A stretch of 6,884 nucleotides of DNA from contig CALIXC010000156.1 of the NCBI GenBank assembly GCA_938046755.1, forward strand, positions 1 to 6,884, in the 5' to 3' direction. Source of the DNA: an uncultured Lautropia sp. Lineage in GTDB: Bacteria; Pseudomonadota; Gammaproteobacteria; Burkholderiales; Burkholderiaceae_E. The notes beneath the pieces were generated by a model. The model ran no database searches and had not been told where the DNA came from. It was given only the letters and a program-made list of their open reading frames with translations. Numbering within the stretch: the stretch's first letter is position 1; each line of letters starts with the position of its first letter. The position numbers and the translations under genes were made by a program. Below are positions 1 through 5,481 of the stretch, one piece after another.

Positions 1-338
1 TAGCAGTCCAGCAGCTCGGACAGCGAGACAGCCTCCTCACCTTCAAGCAGCGCCTCACAGTGGTTGCCCTCCCAGGGCAGCAACAGCATGCTCAGCATGC
101 CCTCGAAGACCTCTTCCTTACTGCCGTAATGCGCATAGATGCCCGACTTGGAGATGCCCGCACGCATGGCGATGCGCTCCAGCGACGTGGCGGCAAACCC
201 TCCGATCGAGAACTCCTCGACGGCGGCCTCCAGGATCTCGCGCTTGCGCTCGGCAGCGGGCAGATAACGCCGCTTGCCCCCCGGGCGGTTACCATCGTTT
301 GACAGGGAACGCTCGGCCAATTCATCCTCCTCTTGCAT
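1..338 (-). CDS. TetR/AcrR-family transcriptional repressor, N-terminal part (cut by left window edge)
   Basis: The minus strand from the ATG at 338-336 reads open for 112 codons to the window edge; the stop codon lies outside. Residues 30-80 form a typical TetR DNA-binding domain: an amphipathic first helix (ERKREILEAAVEEF, 30-43), then the helix-turn-helix TSLERIAMRAGISKSGIYAHY (51-71, with the usual G61-S63 turn and Y68/Y71), and SKEEVF (73-78). Members of this family bind an operator as dimers and release it when a small ligand binds the C-terminal domain, which is not in the window, so no ligand can be proposed. An in-frame TGA lies just upstream and a GAGG about 10 nt before the ATG, which supports this start. 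A basic tail of about 25 residues precedes helix 1, somewhat longer than in compact TetR proteins. The gene points away from everything else shown, so its target may lie to the left. The family call is secure; the function is unknown. Confidence 0.9.
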   Translation of the reverse strand, partial: MQEEDELAERSLSNDGNRPGGKRRYLPAAERKREILEAAVEEFSIGGFAATSLERIAMRAGISKSGIYAHYGSKEEVFEGMLSMLLLPWEGNHCEALLEGEEAVSLSELLDC

Positions 339-553
339 GGTCGGTCGACCTCATCATCTGGCTGGAAATCTCGTGGCCGGGCACACGCACTGACCGTTGC
401 CTTCCCCCTGAAGCCCTGCCGGGGCCAGCCGCTGATTCTACTGTGATGGCATGCCCTCAAACCGCCAATACTGCCAGAAATGTACCCACCCTGCTATAAA
501 AAGTGGCACGACATGGGCAGATTGCAAAGGCTTGACGATTGCATTGCTCCATC
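339..553. other. Non-coding gap between tetR and hxlR; nothing clear
   Basis: This gap holds the upstream region of the tetR-type gene and the downstream end of the hxlR-type gene. An 8-bp palindrome, GGTCGACC (343-350), sits a few bases before the tetR start and could be part of an operator, but it is too short to call. An AT-rich patch (TATAAAAA, 495-502) has no well-spaced -35 partner on either strand. I see no convincing terminator or small gene. Confidence 0.4.
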
Positions 554-910
554 TCACCGACAGGCATCGTCGCTCGGCCGATGGGCATTGCCCCAGTCGC
601 ACATCGCGTCCAGGATGGGAATCAGCGAGCGCCCACGCCCGCTCAGCGCGTATTCCACCTTCGGTGGCACCTGCGGATACTCGGTACGCACCACCAGCCC
701 GTCGCGCTCCATCTCCTTCAGCGTGCTGGCCAGCGTCTTGTAGCTGATCGAGCCGATCCGTCGCTTCATCTCGTTGAAGCGCAGCGTCGTGTTCCGGTTC
801 AGCCAGAACATCACCACCATCTTGTACTTGCCGCCGATGAGCGAAAGCGTATAGCCGAAGCCGGTATCCTCGACGGACTGGATACCGGCCCGGCAGGGGG
901 GATTCAGCAT
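554..910 (-). CDS. HxlR-family (DUF24) winged-helix transcriptional regulator
   Basis: This is a 118-residue protein, the usual size for the family. It begins with the family signature GFGYTLSLIGGKYK (17-30), continues with LRFNEMKRRIGSISYKTLAST (43-63), which holds the recognition helix, and ends with the wing RTEYPQVPPKVEYALSGRGRSL (75-96). The stop is TGA at 556-554. The start at 910 has a GAAGG 11 nt upstream. HxlR proteins are small dimeric regulators, often controlling an adjacent, divergent oxidoreductase, and several (YodB, CatR, HypR) sense electrophiles or oxidants through an N-terminal cysteine. Here the usual cysteine position just before the signature is occupied by Thr16. Cysteines are found instead at 6, 104 and 117, so redox sensing is possible but not implied. 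The divergent flavodoxin-fold reductase is the obvious target, and an inverted repeat just upstream suggests autoregulation. Confidence 0.93.
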   Translation of the reverse strand: MLNPPCRAGIQSVEDTGFGYTLSLIGGKYKMVVMFWLNRNTTLRFNEMKRRIGSISYKTLASTLKEMERDGLVVRTEYPQVPPKVEYALSGRGRSLIPILDAMCDWGNAHRPSDDACR

Positions 911-915
911 GGAAC

Positions 916-933
916 ACTTACCTTCGGGAAAGT
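916..933. promoter_or_regulatory. Candidate HxlR operator (imperfect inverted repeat)
   Basis: The arms ACTTACC (916-922) and GGAAAGT (927-933) pair at 6 of 7 positions around a 4-nt centre TTCG. The repeat begins 5 bases upstream of the hxlR start codon and overlaps its ribosome-binding region, a place where binding would block its expression. A further half-site-like GAAAGT (943-948) repeats the GAAAGT at 928-933 with a 15-bp offset toward the reductase gene. The assignment is inferred from position and symmetry only. Confidence 0.4.
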
Positions 934-954
934 ATCTGGCATGAAAGTGCGTAC

Positions 955-983
955 TGTTCAGGCCCTTTCAGGAATTGTATGCT
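955..983 (+). promoter_or_regulatory. Candidate sigma-70 promoter of the quinone reductase gene
   Basis: TGTTCA (955-960) and TATGCT (978-983) are separated by exactly 17 bp. The -10 matches TATAAT at 4 of 6 positions; the -35 is weak, as expected for a regulated promoter. A transcript would start near 990, about 20 nt before the ATG at 1010. The adjacent half-site-like GAAAGT (943-948) and the inverted repeat at 916-933 would place a regulator at or just upstream of the -35. Confidence 0.35.
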
Positions 984-1009
984 GCAGCGCATCCAGACGA
1001 GGACACGCC

Positions 1010-1561
1010 ATGAACAAGATCCTGATCCTGCTGGCCCACCCGGACCTGGCACATTCCACTATCAACCGCCGCTGGGCCGACGAGCTGAACGGATCTCCCG
1101 AACGCTTCACCGTGCACGACCTGTACCGGGCCTGTCTGGACAGTCGTATCGACGTGCAGCGCGAACAGGCCCTGGTGGAATCCCATGCACACCTCGTCCT
1201 GCAGTTTCCCGTGTACTGGTTCAGCAGCCCGCCGCTGCTCAAGCAATGGCAGGACGAGGTGCTGACCTACGGCTGGGCCTATGGTTCCACCGGCCACGCC
1301 CTCAAGGGCAGGAAGGTCGGCATCGCCGTCTCGGCAGGTACCCCCGCCAACGATTACCAGGCCGGCGGCGCCATCGGCCATACCGTGGCCGAAGCCCTAC
1401 TGTCTTTCCGGCTGGCGTTCGAATACTGCGGTGCCGACTGGCAACCCCTCTTCGTCTTCCACGGCATCGACAGCAACGCCGGCTATGACGCCGCCGCCCG
1501 CCAGGCAGTGGAGGAGGGCACGGCGCGCTATGTACGGCACCTGGAAAGATACTTTCCCTGA
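1010..1561 (+). CDS. NAD(P)H:quinone oxidoreductase, flavodoxin-2 fold (KefF/MdaB-like)
   Basis: This is a 183-residue soluble flavoprotein of the Flavodoxin_2 family. The start at 1010 is preceded by GAGGA (999-1003) at 6-nt spacing; longer in-frame extensions upstream run through the hxlR gene and are not credible. Residues 4-17 (ILILLAHPDLAHST) form beta1 and the flavin phosphate-binding loop. QFPVYWFSSPPLLKQWQDEV (65-84) followed by LTYGWAYG (85-92) is the family hallmark around the isoalloxazine and quinone site. VGIAVSAGTP (103-112) and the C-terminal FHGID (150-154) complete the fold. Relatives carry out two-electron reduction of quinones with NAD(P)H through FMN or FAD, avoiding semiquinone formation; KefF also activates a potassium efflux channel, but no kefC-like gene is visible here. 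Divergence from an HxlR regulator suggests induction by electrophiles or quinones. The fold is certain; the substrate is inferred. Confidence 0.92.
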   Translation: MNKILILLAHPDLAHSTINRRWADELNGSPERFTVHDLYRACLDSRIDVQREQALVESHAHLVLQFPVYWFSSPPLLKQWQDEVLTYGWAYGSTGHALKGRKVGIAVSAGTPANDYQAGGAIGHTVAEALLSFRLAFEYCGADWQPLFVFHGIDSNAGYDAAARQAVEEGTARYVRHLERYFP

Positions 1562-1696
1562 AAGGGAACGACCCGCCCCCGGCAACGACCGGACCCATGG
1601 GCCGACACGGGCCTTTCTGGCAGACTGACAGGCATGGACAACCCACACGGAATCCGTTCGCCCCCTCTCGGAGCACCACACCTTCCGGAGAACATC
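1562..1696 (+). other. Intergenic spacer between reductase and esterase
   Basis: This 135-bp spacer shows no clear terminator. It contains a palindrome CCCATGGG and two direct copies of GGGCC, but no stem followed by a T tract. The esterase could be transcribed from the reductase promoter or from its own unseen one; CTGACA (1625-1630) with CGGAAT 17 bp later is too poor to call. Confidence 0.35.
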
Positions 1697-2659
1697 ATGA
1701 CCACCTTTCCCCAGGACATCCCCGCCACCATTCCCTCCGACATCCGGAAAGCGCTGCAGGAACTGGGCACCGCCATCGAGCCCCAAGCCACTGCCGCCCT
1801 GTACGAACCCCTGCAACGTACCGAATCCTATGAAGGCGTCCGGGTCACGCGCGATCTGGCCTATGGCCCCGACGAACGCCATCGGCTGGATGTGTTCGCA
1901 CCGGCACCGACCGATGGACACACGATGCCCGCCACGCCGAGGCCGGTACTGGTCTTCGTGCACGGCGGCGGCTTCGTGGCCGGCGACAAGCGCCATGGCG
2001 ACAGCGCCTTCTACGACAACATCGCCCTGTGGGCCGTTGGCGCCGGCTGCATCGGTATCAACATCACCTATCGGCTGGCCCCCGGCCATCCCTGGCCTGC
2101 GGCCCAGGAAGACCTGGCCGCCGCCATCGGCTGGATCCGTGCCCATGCCGCACATTACGCAGGCGACCCCACGCGCATCATCCTGATGGGCCATTCTGCT
2201 GGCGCCGCTCACGTGGCGCTGTACCTGGCCCATCCACGCTTCCATGCCGGTGACGGCCCTGGCGTTATCGGTGCAGTGCTCGTCTCAGGCCTTTTCGACA
2301 CACGGACGGCCGAGATGACACCCCCGCTGCAGGCGTATTTCGGCCACGACAGCACCCGCTACGCCGAACGTTCGGCCTTGCCGGGCCTGGAGCAGGCCAG
2401 GGTGCCGATGCTGCTCTTCTGCGCCGAGATCGAAGGCCCCGAGTTCCTGCAGCAGTCCCGGCTACTGCACGACGCACTGCAGGCCGCCGGACAGCCGACG
2501 CCTTTCTACCGGCTGCTGGGCCACACCCACATGTCCGAGGTCCATGCCATCAACAGTGGCGACACCAGCCTGACCGACCAGCTGCAGGCCTTCATCATGT
2601 CCCTTGCTTTCCCCGGCATTACCATCACCCCCAGTTCACCACTTTCCGGAAGATCCTGA
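1697..2659 (+). CDS. Alpha/beta-hydrolase esterase (hormone-sensitive-lipase / carboxylesterase type)
   Basis: This is a 320-residue serine hydrolase. I chose the ATG at 1697 because CGGAG (1686-1690) precedes it by 6 nt; an in-frame ATG at 1634 lacks a good ribosome site. The core starts after about 80 residues of helical cap. VLVFVHGGGF (84-93) carries the oxyanion-hole HGGG (89-92). INITYRLAP (121-129) is typical of the family. GHSAG (165-169) places the nucleophile at Ser167. The acid is expected in AEIEGPEF (243-250), where many relatives have Asp; here the candidates are Glu (E244 or E246). The catalytic His is in LGHTHMSE (274-281), H276 or H278. No signal peptide is evident, so it is probably cytoplasmic. 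The substrate is unknown: short-chain esters, lactones or an aryl formamide are all possible. Its TGA overlaps the next ATG, indicating a coupled pair with the cyclotransferase-like gene. Confidence 0.9.
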   Translation: MTTFPQDIPATIPSDIRKALQELGTAIEPQATAALYEPLQRTESYEGVRVTRDLAYGPDERHRLDVFAPAPTDGHTMPATPRPVLVFVHGGGFVAGDKRHGDSAFYDNIALWAVGAGCIGINITYRLAPGHPWPAAQEDLAAAIGWIRAHAAHYAGDPTRIILMGHSAGAAHVALYLAHPRFHAGDGPGVIGAVLVSGLFDTRTAEMTPPLQAYFGHDSTRYAERSALPGLEQARVPMLLFCAEIEGPEFLQQSRLLHDALQAAGQPTPFYRLLGHTHMSEVHAINSGDTSLTDQLQAFIMSLAFPGITITPSSPLSGRS

Positions 2660-2661
2660 TG
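2648..2661 (+). promoter_or_regulatory. Ribosome site and TGATG stop/start overlap coupling esterase and GGCT-like genes
   Basis: GGAAGA (2648-2653) lies inside the last codons of the esterase gene. The stop TGA (2657-2659) shares its A with the ATG at 2659-2661. This arrangement is typical of translational re-initiation and supports co-expression of the two proteins. Confidence 0.7.
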
Positions 2662-3012
2662 GAACGACTTTTCTCATACGGCACACTGCAACTGCCCGAG
2701 GTTCAGACCGCCACCTTCGGCCGGCTGCTGCAAGGGCAGGCCGACAGCCTCGTCGGCTTCCGGCAGGAGATGCTGGCCATCCGCGACCCGGACGTCGTGA
2801 AGCTCAGCGGCAAGACCCATCATCCCATCCTGCTGGCCACCGGCAACCCGGCCGACACGGTCTCGGGCACCGTCTTCCTGATCACGCCCGAGGAACTGGC
2901 CCAGGCCGACAAGTACGAGGTGAGCGACTATCGCCGCGTCCTGGCCCCGCTGGCCAGCGGCGGCAGCGCCTGGGCCTATGTGGCACAGGAAAGCAGTACT
3001 GGCGCCGCCTGA
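2659..3012 (+). CDS. Gamma-glutamylcyclotransferase-like (AIG2/GGCT fold) protein
   Basis: This 117-residue protein has the size and motifs of the GGCT-like/AIG2 family. It opens with LFSYGTLQ (4-11), whose YGTL forms the substrate-binding loop. V(S)GTVFLI (68-75) is the central strand. DKYEVSDYRRV (84-94) holds the expected catalytic acid Glu87 and the conserved Tyr91. Relatives cleave gamma-glutamyl amide bonds, releasing 5-oxoproline from gamma-glutamyl amino acids, glutathione or gamma-glutamylamines, and one branch acts on other small amides. Which substrate this one takes cannot be read from the sequence. It is translationally coupled to the esterase, so the two may act on the same compound, for example ester hydrolysis followed by removal of a gamma-glutamyl group; this is inference. 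No signal peptide is present, so it is cytoplasmic. Confidence 0.85.
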   Translation: MERLFSYGTLQLPEVQTATFGRLLQGQADSLVGFRQEMLAIRDPDVVKLSGKTHHPILLATGNPADTVSGTVFLITPEELAQADKYEVSDYRRVLAPLASGGSAWAYVAQESSTGAA

Positions 3013-3062
3013 TCCCGTCTGGGACCTGGCCGCGCCTCCGTTCCCGCGCCTCTGTCCGTGGA

Positions 3063-3080
3063 TGGTGCCTGCCCGCACCA
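3063..3080 (+). other. Short hairpin between the GGCT-like and Gal80-like genes
   Basis: TGGTGC (3063-3068) and GCACCA (3075-3080) form a perfect 6-bp stem with loop CTGCCC. No T tract follows, so it is not a standard terminator. It lies in a 152-bp spacer that otherwise shows nothing recognisable; it may be chance in GC-rich DNA. Confidence 0.2.
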
Positions 3081-3164
3081 CAGGGAGCAGACATCTGCAC
3101 TTGTCGTCCCCCTGTCATCGACCATTCCGAGGCTTGGGCATGCGCAGATATTCAGGAGCACGAC

Positions 3165-4256
3165 ATGAATGAAGATCCACACCCCTTTTCCGTTTCCACG
3201 AATACGGCGGCAGACCGAAGGATCGGCGTCGGCATCATCGGCCTGAGCGCCGATGGCGGCTGGGGAGCACTGGCACATCATCCTTCATTGCGCAGGCTGG
3301 ATGACCTGTTCACCCTGCGTGGACTGACGGCCAGCAGCATGGCCAAGGCAGAGAAGTCGGCAAGAAAGTACGACGTGCCGTTCTGCAGCGACAGCGCAGC
3401 CGAGCTGGCAGCGAGGGACGACATCGACCTGCTGGTCGTGGCCGTGAACCTGCCGCAGCACCAGAAGCTGATCGAGCAGATTGCTCCCTCGGGCAAGGCC
3501 ATCTACTGCGAATGGCCATTGGGCATGGATCCGGTCCAGTCCCAGGCACTGGCCGACCTCGCAACACAACACGGCTGTCGCACCTTCATCGGCCTGCAGG
3601 CCCTGCATTCCCCTTATGTGCGGTGCATCGGGCAGATCCTCGCTGATCCCGCCAGCGGTCGGATGCTGAGCTGTACCGTCTCGGGCAGTGACCCGTCACG
3701 AGGTCGCCAGAGCCTCTCCCGCTACCGTTACGCCCAGTTTCAGGAAAACGGCGTCAATACGCTGACCATTCCCTTCGCCCATCTGCTGGCCGCGCTGCGC
3801 TACCTGTTCGGCGACCTGCAACAGATGTCGGCACTGACCGCCTGCCAGTATCCCGATGTGCTGATGCAGGATACCGGAGAGATCGTTCATCGCACCGCCA
3901 TCGATCACGTGTTCTTCCATGCCCGGACTGCAGACGGCGGGCTGGTGGACGTGATATACCACGGAGGACTGAGCGGCCTGCAGATGGACATCGAGTGCGA
4001 GCACATCCGGCTCGTCATCACCGGCAACAGCGGCCATATCCAGTACGAACCTCTGCAGATCAAGGTCATCCGTCAGGGACAGAGCGAGACACTGCCCGCC
4101 CACTCCCGGACGGCAGAAAACCTGCGCGACACCTATCGTGCCGTCCATGCCGACCTGACGAACGGCACGCAGACTGTCCCCAACTTCGCCGATGCCGTTG
4201 CCCATCAACAGCTGCTGTTCCAGTTGCAGGAACAAGGCCTGAAAACCGGGCAGTAG
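3165..4256 (+). CDS. Gal80-like Gfo/Idh/MocA-family protein (probable NAD(P)-binding sugar oxidoreductase relative or sensor)
   Basis: This is a 363-residue protein. The start at 3165 is set by AGGAG (3154-3158) at 6-nt spacing; the reading frame stays open upstream to 2604, but that part overlaps two other genes. Residues 21-34 (GVGIIGLSADGGWG) form the Rossmann dinucleotide loop in the unusual form G-L-S-x-x-G-G-W, followed by HHPSLRRL. LLVVAVNLPQH (89-99) and AIYCEWPLG (112-120) continue the nucleotide domain. GLQALHSPYVRCIGQIL (143-159) leads into the C-terminal alpha/beta substrate domain. The G-L-S-x-x-G-G-W loop, E-W-x-L and L-Q-x-x-x-S-P-Y segments resemble yeast Gal80, the galactose regulator, and its bacterial relatives. 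Classical dehydrogenases have a catalytic Lys in E-K-P; here it is Trp117, so ordinary sugar dehydrogenase activity is doubtful. It is soluble, with no signal peptide. It sits 152 bp after the GGCT-like gene, so operon membership is uncertain. Confidence 0.85.
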   Translation: MNEDPHPFSVSTNTAADRRIGVGIIGLSADGGWGALAHHPSLRRLDDLFTLRGLTASSMAKAEKSARKYDVPFCSDSAAELAARDDIDLLVVAVNLPQHQKLIEQIAPSGKAIYCEWPLGMDPVQSQALADLATQHGCRTFIGLQALHSPYVRCIGQILADPASGRMLSCTVSGSDPSRGRQSLSRYRYAQFQENGVNTLTIPFAHLLAALRYLFGDLQQMSALTACQYPDVLMQDTGEIVHRTAIDHVFFHARTADGGLVDVIYHGGLSGLQMDIECEHIRLVITGNSGHIQYEPLQIKVIRQGQSETLPAHSRTAENLRDTYRAVHADLTNGTQTVPNFADAVAHQQLLFQLQEQGLKTGQ

Positions 4257-4490
4257 AAGTCGCGAGCCGGGGTTTGCCTCGACAGGCTCTCACCCTTGCG
4301 GCTCCCTTTTCCCTGGCCATCGGAACGTGCCCTGAACCTGGTAACCGCCTCACGGCGGCAGCCGTACGTCGACACCGCCATCGACGTCGCGTCCGAGCGC
4401 ACAGGCAAAGATCCGGCCTTGTGTGAATCACGCCACGGGCCTTGTCGGTTCCTTCTGGCACCATAGGGCAACGCCTTGTCGAGATCCCCC
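4257..4490 (+). other. GC-rich non-coding spacer before the DUF2238 gene
   Basis: This 234-bp spacer has no supportable gene; the arginine-rich frames on its minus strand look like by-products of GC-rich DNA. Small hairpins are possible: CCGCC/GGCGG near 4345-4358 and ACGTCG/CGACGT (4366-4371 with 4382-4387). None is followed by a T tract, so the terminator of the Gal80-like gene and the promoter of the next gene remain unidentified. Confidence 0.35.
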
Positions 4491-5108
4491 ATGCAGATCC
4501 GCCAGACATTCGCCCCGTTGCTGGCCGCCTCCGTTGCGGCCGTCGCCCTCTGGTCGGGCATCGCCCCGACCGACCGTGCCGTCTGGTGGGCCGAGGTCAC
4601 GCCCGTCTTCATCGTGTACGGTGCGCTGCTGGTCAGCGCACGCTGGTTCCGCTTCAGCAACCTGGCCTACTTATTCATGAGTTTTTGGCTGATCATGCAT
4701 TCCATCGGTGCATACTACACTTTTGCCGATGTACCGTTTGAATCCATCAACCGCTTTGTCGAGCCAATTTTGGGCGAAAACCGCAATCATTACGACCGTA
4801 TTGCCCATTACATCATCGGCTTTTATGCCTACCCGATGGCTGAATGGCTGCTGCGCCGCAAGCTGTGCAATTTGCCGTTGGCCTTATTTTTCTCCCTGTT
4901 CTTCATTATGAGTGTGGCCGCCGCCTATGAAATCATCGAATGGCAATATGCCGTCATCGACGGTGGAGAGGCCGGACTGGAGTTCTTGGGCTCTCAAGGC
5001 GATATTTGGGACGCACAAAAAGACATGCTTGCCGATACTTTGGGCGCGTTAACTGCTCTGTTTATTTTTGTATTTACCCGACCTGATAAACGCTTGGGTT
5101 TCTCTTAA
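4491..5108 (+). CDS. yjdF: DUF2238 (YjdF-type) inner-membrane protein; mosaic gene
   Basis: This is a 205-residue integral membrane protein with about six hydrophobic segments (roughly 7-24, 35-50, 60-77, 104-121, 128-146, 182-196). The family signatures are NHYDRIAHYIIGF (99-111), YEIIEW (146-151) and GSQGDIWDAQKDML (167-180), which identify DUF2238, the family of E. coli YjdF. Its function is not established; the conserved Asp/His/Glu residues near the membrane face suggest metal or proton chemistry, but this is speculation. The start is uncertain. ATG at 4491 lacks a strong ribosome site, and TTG at 4476 would add 5 residues. The gene is mosaic: only 5 of codons 1-60 end in A or T, compared with 18 of codons 61-100. 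The switch falls directly after NLAY (57-60), where the protein is conserved, so the frame and fold appear intact. It is followed by a strong uptake-sequence terminator. Confidence 0.88.
   Translation: MQIRQTFAPLLAASVAAVALWSGIAPTDRAVWWAEVTPVFIVYGALLVSARWFRFSNLAYLFMSFWLIMHSIGAYYTFADVPFESINRFVEPILGENRNHYDRIAHYIIGFYAYPMAEWLLRRKLCNLPLALFFSLFFIMSVAAAYEIIEWQYAVIDGGEAGLEFLGSQGDIWDAQKDMLADTLGALTALFIFVFTRPDKRLGFS
4660..4680. other. Compositional junction: GC-rich foreign DNA to Neisseria-type DNA
   Basis: The last clearly GC-rich codons are AGC AAC CTG GCC TAC, ending at 4670. From 4671 the codons are TTA TTC ATG AGT TTT and the style stays Neisseria-like to the window end. No direct repeat, integrase site or insertion-sequence end is visible at the join. 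The break is visible in the sequence; its origin (homologous recombination or assembly artefact) is not. Confidence 0.75.
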
Positions 5109-5125
5109 ATCTACCCCTTTACAGC

Positions 5126-5164
5126 AAAAGGCCGTCTGAAACCAGATTTTCAGACGGCCTTTTT
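5126..5164 (+). terminator. Rho-independent terminator made of paired DNA uptake sequences
   Basis: A perfect 16-bp stem, AAAAGGCCGTCTGAAA (5126-5141) with its complement (5148-5163), encloses the loop CCAGAT and ends in a T run. Each arm contains the 12-mer uptake sequence AGGCCGTCTGAA (5129-5140 plus strand; 5149-5160 minus strand). It lies 17 bp after the stop of the DUF2238 gene. Inverted uptake-sequence pairs serving as terminators are characteristic of Neisseria. Confidence 0.93.
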
Positions 5165-5247
5165 CATTTTTCTATTGGTATGTTGGAACATTGGTAGACA
5201 ATAATTGGAGTGGGTTGTCGACCATCAAGTTGAATATAAAGTTTTAA

Positions 5248-5481
5248 ATATCGACATCAAAGTGCGCTAGTACCAATACAGAAAGCTTCATTAATAACAA
5301 TTTTGTCGGCCAGCCTGATCTAAGATTTGCCGACAACGGTATAGACTCTATGCGTATGATGATGCGTATAGAAGATCATGACACCTTACTTTAACCGCAA
5401 ATTGAAAGTAATACGAAATTGGGAACAATCACCCAAAACTACTCGACAGCGTCGAATAATCTTTCAGTGAGTAGTTCCTGA
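5248..5481 (+). pseudogene. Possible decayed reading frame, unrecognised
   Basis: The frame is open from the TAA at 5245-5247 to a TAA at 5392-5394 and then to a TGA at 5479-5481. The first part reads protein-like, with FINNNFVGQPDLRFADNG followed by IDSMRMMMRIEDHD; the second contains IESNTKLGTITQNYSTASNN. There is no good start codon before the ATG at 5350. It may be the remnant of a longer gene interrupted by a stop, but the length is short enough for chance in AT-rich DNA. I do not recognise the family. Confidence 0.2.
5303..5336. repeat. 8-bp perfect inverted repeat TTGTCGGC ... GCCGACAA
   Basis: The arms at 5303-5310 and 5329-5336 are exact complements separated by 18 bp. A near-copy of the left arm with its next base (TTGTCGACC, 5215-5223, compared with TTGTCGGCC, 5303-5311) lies upstream. 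It could be a protein-binding site, a weak RNA stem or the residue of an element; it has no T tract. Confidence 0.4.

Noticed and set aside
539..1009. Long N-terminal extension of the quinone reductase
   Set aside because: It runs antisense through the hxlR gene; GAGGA at 6-nt spacing supports the start at 1010, and the flavodoxin fold begins there.
2604..3164. Upstream in-frame extension of the Gal80-like gene (187 codons)
   Set aside because: It overlaps the end of the esterase gene and the whole GGCT-like gene, lacks family motifs, and a good ribosome site (AGGAG, 3154-3158) marks the start at 3165.
4476..4490. TTG start adding five residues to the DUF2238 protein
   Set aside because: TTG starts are rare and the site has no ribosome-binding sequence; ATG at 4491 begins directly before the first membrane helix, although its own ribosome site is also weak.
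4578..4587. GCCGTCTGGT as a possible uptake sequence in the GC-rich half
   Set aside because: It matches the core at only 8 of 10 positions, lacks the last two A residues, and is not paired; it encodes part of a conserved protein stretch.
4066..4660. Overlapping minus-strand frames, rich in Arg, across the Gal80-like end and the DUF2238 start
   Set aside because: They are made of the complementary frames of GC-rich coding DNA, have no recognisable domain or ribosome site, and cross the real genes.
5378..5470. 30-codon basic frame beginning MTPYFNRKLK
   Set aside because: It has no ribosome-binding site, no recognised family and is no longer than expected by chance; a protein-like frame overlaps it in another phase.
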